A DNA stretch of 9,835 nt from Pseudomonadota bacterium (GTDB taxonomy: Bacteria > Pseudomonadota > Alphaproteobacteria > Acetobacterales > Acetobacteraceae). Under the pieces are notes generated by a model, which saw nothing but the letters and a program-made list of their open reading frames with translations, searched no databases and had not been told where the DNA came from. Position numbers and translations under genes: made by a program. The stretch covers positions 1-9,835 of the forward strand of contig JAKAZX010000123.1 in assembly GCA_021826485.1 (NCBI GenBank), given 5' to 3'. Positions 5,585-9,835 of the stretch are shown in pieces. Every line of letters starts with the position of its first letter. The stretch's first letter is position 1.

Positions 5585-6310
5585 TCAACCGGCCGCCGGA
5601 TCGGCCCGCGCCGTCCGCGCCAGCCGGATCAGCTCCGCCCGCACCGCCGCGGGCGAACTGACCGGGGCGGCCCAGGCGACGCGGACCGTCCGGTCGGGGA
5701 GCGCGAGGTCGCAGCCGTCCGCGTCCGCCGCCACCATGCGCCACGCCCCCGGCTGCCCCGCCGCCGCCGTCCCGATCGCCGCCATCGCGTCGGCGTGGTC
5801 GGCATTGCAGTGCCCGAGGATCGCCCCCTCCGCCGCCGCGATCGCGGCGACGGCGTCCGGGTCGGGGGCGAGGTCGGCGCGGCGCAGCCGGTTCGCGCGG
5901 GCGAAGCCGCCAACCAGCAGCGCGCCCAGCGGGGCGATGCGCCACAGGTGGAAATCGGCGAAATCGGCATAGAGCGCGGCGTAGGGATGCACCGCCAGCC
6001 AGCGCGCCTTCAGCGCCGCGTCGTCCACCGGCTCGGCCAGCCCCGTCACCGTCACCCGCGGTGCGGTCTGCGGGTTCGGCCCCTCGGGCGCGCCTGTCAC
6101 CAGCACCGCGCAGCGCGGCTCGGCGCGCAGGTGGCGGGTGTGCTCGGACAGGTCGGACAGCAGCAGCAGCACCGACAGGTCGGGCGTGCAGGCGGGGGTG
6201 ACGAGGCTGGCGAAGGGCTGGCCCGCCGCGCTGCTGGCCAGCGTGCCGGCCCGCGCCGCCCGCAGCAGCTTGCGGGCGGTCCAGCCCGGCGTATCGGTCG
6301 GCTCTGCCAT
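5585..6310 (-). CDS. HugZ-type pyridoxamine 5'-phosphate oxidase-like protein with DUF2470 domain
   Basis: A 241-residue protein. Residues ~10-140 form a PNPOx-like split barrel: ARKLLRAARAGTLAS (12-26), PDLSVLLLLSDLSEHTRHL (43-61, the classic 'LSdLa-HtrNl' block) and LVGGFARAN (132-140). Residues ~152-235 are a DUF2470 domain with the hallmark GHCNADHADAMAAI (166-179). This two-domain layout is that of HugZ/HutZ heme-binding or heme-degrading proteins and of uncharacterised FMN-binding relatives; no heme-uptake gene is nearby, so heme use is unproven. No signal peptide. ATG 6310 is supported by GGAGG (6326-6322) about 11 nt upstream and by family length. The gene is divergent from the chvI-like gene across 84 nt. 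A GATTAT element on the minus strand (6346-6341) is a possible -10. Confidence 0.85.
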   Translation of the reverse strand: MAEPTDTPGWTARKLLRAARAGTLASSAAGQPFASLVTPACTPDLSVLLLLSDLSEHTRHLRAEPRCAVLVTGAPEGPNPQTAPRVTVTGLAEPVDDAALKARWLAVHPYAALYADFADFHLWRIAPLGALLVGGFARANRLRRADLAPDPDAVAAIAAAEGAILGHCNADHADAMAAIGTAAAGQPGAWRMVAADADGCDLALPDRTVRVAWAAPVSSPAAVRAELIRLARTARADPAAG

Positions 6311-6394
6311 GATGTGTTCCCCCTCCGGCCGCATTACGCCATAATCCGACGCCATATGGGCGGCAGCGGAGCGCGCAACCCTGGAGGCGCCCTG
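6311..6394. promoter_or_regulatory. Divergent promoter region between the HugZ-like gene and chvI
   Basis: This 84-nt gap is the only promoter space for the chvI-chvG pair. CATAAT at 6340-6345 is a 5/6 match to a -10 on the plus strand, giving a predicted leader of roughly 40 nt; no good -35 lies at the right distance, which would fit an activator-dependent promoter. The repeat CCATA/TATGG (6339-6343 with 6354-6358) overlaps it. GGAGG at 6383-6387 is the chvI ribosome-binding site, 7 nt before the ATG. Confidence 0.45.
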
Positions 6395-7094
<700 letters not shown>

Positions 7095-7096
<2 letters not shown>

Positions 7097-7101
7097 GGAG
7101 G
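7095..7101 (+). promoter_or_regulatory. Ribosome-binding site for chvG overlapping the chvI stop
   Basis: GAGGAGG at 7095-7101 overlaps the chvI TGA (7094-7096) and lies 6 nt before the chvG ATG at 7108. Ribosomes ending on chvI would reach it directly, so translational coupling of regulator and kinase is likely. Confidence 0.75.
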
Positions 7102-7107
7102 CGCCGG

Positions 7108-8790
7108 ATGCCCGATAGCGGCCGGCTTCCTGCCGCGCTGGCCGACCTGCCGCCGGAGGCCGCGCACCCGGCGTCGGGCAAGCGCGTCTCCCCGCTGCTG
7201 CGCCGCATCCTGCTGGTCAATCTGCTGCCGCTGGTGCTGCTGCTGGCGGCGCTGCTGTATCTGGACCAGTACCAGAACGGCCTGCTCGCCGCCGAGGTGA
7301 CGACGCTGCGCGAGCAGGCCCGCATCTATGCCGGCGCGCTCGGGCAGACCGCGGTGCGCGAGGATGACGGCGGCAAGCCGCATCTGGTGGCCGACCTGGC
7401 GCGCCCGCTGCTGCGCAGCCTGACCGAACCGACGCCGAGCGCCCAGGCGCGCGTCTACGACCCGGAGGGGCAACTGGTCGCCGACAGCCGCGTGCGCGAG
7501 GGCGCCGGCGGCGCCGTGGTGACCGAGCCGCTGCCGCCCGCCGCCGCGCGCGGGGAAATCCTCGGCACGATCGGGCGCATCTATGACCGGCTGCTGGCCT
7601 GGTTCCCGCACGAGGGCGAGGTGCCGGTGCTCGACAGCGGGCCGACCGCCGCCGGGCCGGACTGGCAGCCCGACATGCGCGAGCAGTTGCGCCTGACCGG
7701 GGCCAACCAGTCGCGGGAAATGGCGCCCTATGTCCGCCGCACCCAGGACGACCGGCTGCTGGTGACGGTGTCCGAGCCGGTGGTGCGCGACCGCCAGTTG
7801 GCCGGCATCGTGCTGCTGACGCGCGAGGCGCGGGAGGTGGACGACAGCCTGCTGACCGTGCGGCTGTCGATCCTGGCGCTGTTCGGCCTGGCGCTGGGGC
7901 TGACCGTGCTGCTCTCCTGGTACCTGTCGCTGACCATCGCCCGGCCGATCCTGCGGCTGGCGCGGGTGGCGGAACTGATGCGCGAGGGCCGCGGCCGCGC
8001 CGGTGCGGTGCCGCCGCTGCTGCTGGAGCGGCGCGACGAGGTGGGGGAGCTGGCCCACGCGCTCGCCGCCTCGGTGCGGGCGCTGTGGGACCGCATGGAC
8101 GCCATCGAGCGGTTCGCCGCCGATGTCGCGCACGAGATCAAGAACCCGCTGAGCTCCATCCGCAGCGCCATCGAAACGCTGCGGCGCATCGACGACGCCG
8201 CCAAGCAGCGCCGCCTGCTGGGCATCATCGCCGAGGACGTGGCGCGGCTGGACCGGCTGATCAGCGATATCAGCGACGCCTCCCGCATCGATGCGGAGCT
8301 GTCGCGCGCGGCGACCGAGCCGGTCGATCTGCCGCCGATCCTGGCGACGCTGGCCGAGATCAACGAGGCCACGCGCGGTGACGGCGCGCCGCGGATCGAG
8401 GTGGCGCCGGCGGAGGGCCGCTGCGTCGTGCAGGGCGTGGAGGGGCGGGTGGTGCAGGTGCTGCGCAACCTGATCGCCAACGCGATTTCGTTCTCGCCCC
8501 GCGACGGTCGCATCCGGCTGGCCGCGCGCGAGGCCGGGCCGATGGTCGAAATCATCGTGGAGGACGAAGGCCCCGGCATCCCGGAGGCGCGGCTGGAGCA
8601 CATTTTCGACCGGTTCTATTCCGAGCGCCCGCAGGGCGAGCAGTTCGGCCAGCATTCCGGCCTGGGCCTGTCGATCAGCCGGCAGATCGTGCAGGCGCTG
8701 CGCGGCCGGATCAGCGCGGAAAACCGCCGCGACGACGGGGGCCAGGTGATCGGCGCCCGGTTCCTGGTGCGCCTGCCGCGCGCCGCCTGA
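7108..8790 (+). CDS. chvG: ChvG-type membrane sensor histidine kinase
   Basis: A 560-residue histidine kinase, slightly shorter than typical rhizobial ChvG/ExoS. After a cytoplasmic N-terminus, TM1 is about residues 34-52 (ILLVNLLPLVLLLAALLYLD), followed by the QYQNGLLAAEVTTLREQARI block typical of the ChvG sensor. The periplasmic domain runs to about 252, TM2 is about 253-273, and a HAMP segment follows to about 326. The dimerisation/phospho-acceptor box is FAADVAHEIKNPLSSIRSA with H342. The ATPase has LRNLIANAISFSP (N box), VEDEGPGIP (G1), IFDRFYSERP (F) and SGLGLSISRQI (G2), all intact. In relatives ChvG is restrained by periplasmic ExoR and activated by acid or host conditions; exoR is not in this window. 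It is co-transcribed with chvI and tail-to-tail with the BamF-like gene, 6 nt apart. Confidence 0.92.
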   Translation: MPDSGRLPAALADLPPEAAHPASGKRVSPLLRRILLVNLLPLVLLLAALLYLDQYQNGLLAAEVTTLREQARIYAGALGQTAVREDDGGKPHLVADLARPLLRSLTEPTPSAQARVYDPEGQLVADSRVREGAGGAVVTEPLPPAAARGEILGTIGRIYDRLLAWFPHEGEVPVLDSGPTAAGPDWQPDMREQLRLTGANQSREMAPYVRRTQDDRLLVTVSEPVVRDRQLAGIVLLTREAREVDDSLLTVRLSILALFGLALGLTVLLSWYLSLTIARPILRLARVAELMREGRGRAGAVPPLLLERRDEVGELAHALAASVRALWDRMDAIERFAADVAHEIKNPLSSIRSAIETLRRIDDAAKQRRLLGIIAEDVARLDRLISDISDASRIDAELSRAATEPVDLPPILATLAEINEATRGDGAPRIEVAPAEGRCVVQGVEGRVVQVLRNLIANAISFSPRDGRIRLAAREAGPMVEIIVEDEGPGIPEARLEHIFDRFYSERPQGEQFGQHSGLGLSISRQIVQALRGRISAENRRDDGGQVIGARFLVRLPRAA

Positions 8791-8800
8791 GCGCGCTCAG
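8787..8800. repeat. 14-bp perfect palindrome joining convergent stop codons
   Basis: CTGAGCGCGCTCAG is its own reverse complement. Its left TGA (8788-8790) ends chvG and its right TCA (8797-8799) is the TGA of the BamF-like gene on the other strand. In RNA from either strand it could form only a small hairpin (about 5 bp), and there is no T-tract. Confidence 0.5.
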
Positions 8801-9354
8801 AACAGCGTGTCGAACAGCGTCTTCGGCTTGCTGCTGATGGTCGGCGTGTCGCCCGTCTCCGGGCTTTTGCCGAGGGCGGCGTCGTCGCGCAGGCGCTGCG
8901 CCTCCTTCTGCGGATCGACCACCACGCCGGGCGGCGGCTTCTTCCGCCAGAACATCAGCCGGTCGGTCAGCGACGTGTCGGACGCTTCCTTCGCCGCCTC
9001 GGCATCCACCAGCTTGCGGATGTCGGGCGGCGCGGTCGGGCCGGCGGCGGCGATCAGCGCCGCCTGCCCCGGGCTTTCGCTGCCGGGGCCGGCCTGGGCC
9101 AGTGCCGCCTGCGGCACCAGGGCGGCCGCGTCGGCGCCGGGCGGCGCCTGTTCCTGCGGCCGCGGCGCGCCAGGGGCGGGCGGGCGCAGCGAGAAATCCG
9201 GCGGCACCGACAGCGGCGCGCGCGTCGTGACGACGAACTCGTCGGGGGCGTCGCGGGTCAGGCCGAAGCTGCGTTGCAACGAATCCCGGCTGCAACCGGC
9301 AAGGGCGACCGCGCAGACCGCAAGGGCGAGCGGATAATGGCGCGCGAGGATCAT
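8797..9354 (-). CDS. bamF: BamF-like outer-membrane lipoprotein (DUF3035 family)
   Basis: A 185-residue protein with a lipoprotein signal peptide: hydrophobic residues 8-19 and lipobox LAGC with the lipidated C21. Residue 22 is Ser, not Asp, consistent with sorting to the outer membrane. The segment DAPDEFVVTTRAPLSVPPDF (residues 35-54) is the signature of the alphaproteobacterial DUF3035 family, described as BamF, an accessory lipoprotein of the BAM complex that inserts outer-membrane beta-barrel proteins. The rest is Pro/Ala-rich and low in complexity, with a conserved-looking SLTDRLMFWRKKPPPGVVVD and a C-terminal LFDTLF. Its position 12 nt downstream of lspA on the same strand fits the usual alphaproteobacterial order and implies co-transcription, so the signal peptidase that processes it is made from the same message. 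No clear ribosome-binding site is seen before ATG 9354, but the signal peptide starts there. The BamF role is family knowledge, not proved here. Confidence 0.8.
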   Translation of the reverse strand: MILARHYPLALAVCAVALAGCSRDSLQRSFGLTRDAPDEFVVTTRAPLSVPPDFSLRPPAPGAPRPQEQAPPGADAAALVPQAALAQAGPGSESPGQAALIAAAGPTAPPDIRKLVDAEAAKEASDTSLTDRLMFWRKKPPPGVVVDPQKEAQRLRDDAALGKSPETGDTPTISSKPKTLFDTLF

Positions 9355-9366
9355 GGCGGCGGTGTC

Positions 9367-9835
9367 TTAAACCCGGTCCCCGGCCCGGGCAAGGCGGCCG
9401 TCATGTCCGCGCATCCCGTCCAGGATCAGGGCGGCGACGCCGCAGACGATCGCCGCGTCGGCGACGTTGAACACGTACCAGGACCAGCCGAAGGCATGGG
9501 CGTGAATGAAATCGGCGACAGCGCCGAAACGCAGCCGGTCGATCACGTTGCCGACCGCGCCACCGGCGATCGCGCCGAGGGCCACCGCCACCACCGCCCG
9601 TTCCGCCCGGCGCAGCCAGACGCCGAGGGCGGCAATGATCGCCAGCGCCCCCAGCACCAGCAGCGGCGCCGACCACGGCCCGGCGGCATTCAGCAGCCCG
9701 AACGTCACCCCGCGGTTCCACACCATCGTCAGGTTGAGCACCGGCAGCACCGGCAGGCTGCCGATGTCCGGCAGGTCGAGCACCCGCAGCACCCACCACT
9801 TGCTCGCCTGGTCCGCCACCAGCACGATCGCCCCG
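9367..9835 (-). CDS. lspA: Lipoprotein signal peptidase II, LspA (partial, 5' end outside window)
   Basis: The last ~156 residues of prolipoprotein signal peptidase, an inner-membrane aspartyl protease that cleaves signal peptides of lipidated prolipoproteins before the modified cysteine. Visible blocks are VADQASKWWVL (the first helix motif 'DQ-sK'), LNLTMVWNRGVTFGLL ('N-t-v-N-G-aFgl'), AGGAVGNVIDRLRFGAVADF and WYVFNVADAAI. The Asp in NVIDR and the Asp in FNVAD are the catalytic pair. Four hydrophobic segments match the family topology. The frame remains open to the window edge (codons for Gly-Ala-Ile precede VLVADQ), so the real start lies beyond 9835; a GTG at 9825 is not a credible start because it would remove part of helix 1. 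The C-terminus is a charged tail. The BamF-like lipoprotein gene follows 12 nt downstream. Confidence 0.95.
   Translation of the reverse strand, partial: GAIVLVADQASKWWVLRVLDLPDIGSLPVLPVLNLTMVWNRGVTFGLLNAAGPWSAPLLVLGALAIIAALGVWLRRAERAVVAVALGAIAGGAVGNVIDRLRFGAVADFIHAHAFGWSWYVFNVADAAIVCGVAALILDGMRGHDGRLARAGDRV

Noticed and set aside
5546..6394. N-terminal extension of chvI, whose frame stays open for about 283 codons upstream
   Set aside because: It is antisense to the HugZ-like gene, Arg-rich and without motifs; the ChvI family N-terminus and a GGAGG site fix the start at 6395.
8800..8819. Direct repeat GAACAGCGT (two copies)
   Set aside because: It lies in the BamF-like coding end and simply encodes the LFDTLF tail.

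Overview
The window is an ordinary-looking stretch of a very GC-rich (roughly 70% by eye) alphaproteobacterial chromosome, probably Rhodospirillales/Acetobacteraceae. The clues are a ChvG/ChvI two-component pair, an lspA gene followed by a DUF3035/BamF-type lipoprotein gene, a Kdo hydroxylase (Ko-containing lipid A is known from acetic acid bacteria) and many RR-type signal peptides and GC-rich codons. I see no tRNA, rRNA, CRISPR array, transposase, integrase or phage gene. The genus is inference.

Layout: (1) 1-329, minus strand, the N-terminal part of an FAD/NAD(P)-binding protein. (2) 330-578, a divergent intergenic region, visibly less GC-rich than the genes, with small inverted repeats. 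(3) 579-1322, plus, an FkbM-family methyltransferase with a perfect Shine-Dalgarno sequence. (4) 1333-2034, minus, a YgjP-family zinc metallohydrolase. (5) 2035-2140, a short divergent promoter region with a 17-bp perfect AT-rich palindrome that looks like a Zur (zinc uptake regulator) operator. (6) 2141-3040, plus, a ZnuA/TroA-like metal-binding protein with no permease or ATPase gene beside it. (7) 3106-3777 and 3790-4674, plus, a CX5R phosphatase and a Kdo hydroxylase 12 nt apart, a likely two-gene operon. (8) 4685-5437, minus, a Rossmann-fold SAM-methyltransferase-like protein. (9) 5585-6310, minus, a HugZ-type pyridoxamine-phosphate-oxidase-like protein with a DUF2470 tail. (10) 6395-7096 and 7108-8790, plus, a ChvI-type response regulator and a ChvG-type histidine kinase. 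(11) 8797-9354 and 9367-9835, minus, a BamF-like lipoprotein and lspA (its 5' end lies outside the window).

The recurring theme is the cell envelope: LPS inner-core modification (KdoO), lipoprotein maturation (LspA), an outer-membrane assembly lipoprotein (BamF-like), an envelope/acid-stress sensor pair (ChvGI) and periplasmic zinc capture. Transcription direction switches often. Three tail-to-tail gene pairs are separated by only 6-10 nt, and two of these junctions are palindromes that include both stop codons.

I did not find a clearly undescribed system. The best leads are the putative Zur operator shared by the zinc-binding protein and the YgjP-type metallohydrolase, and the coupling of an unassigned CX5R phosphatase to Kdo hydroxylase.
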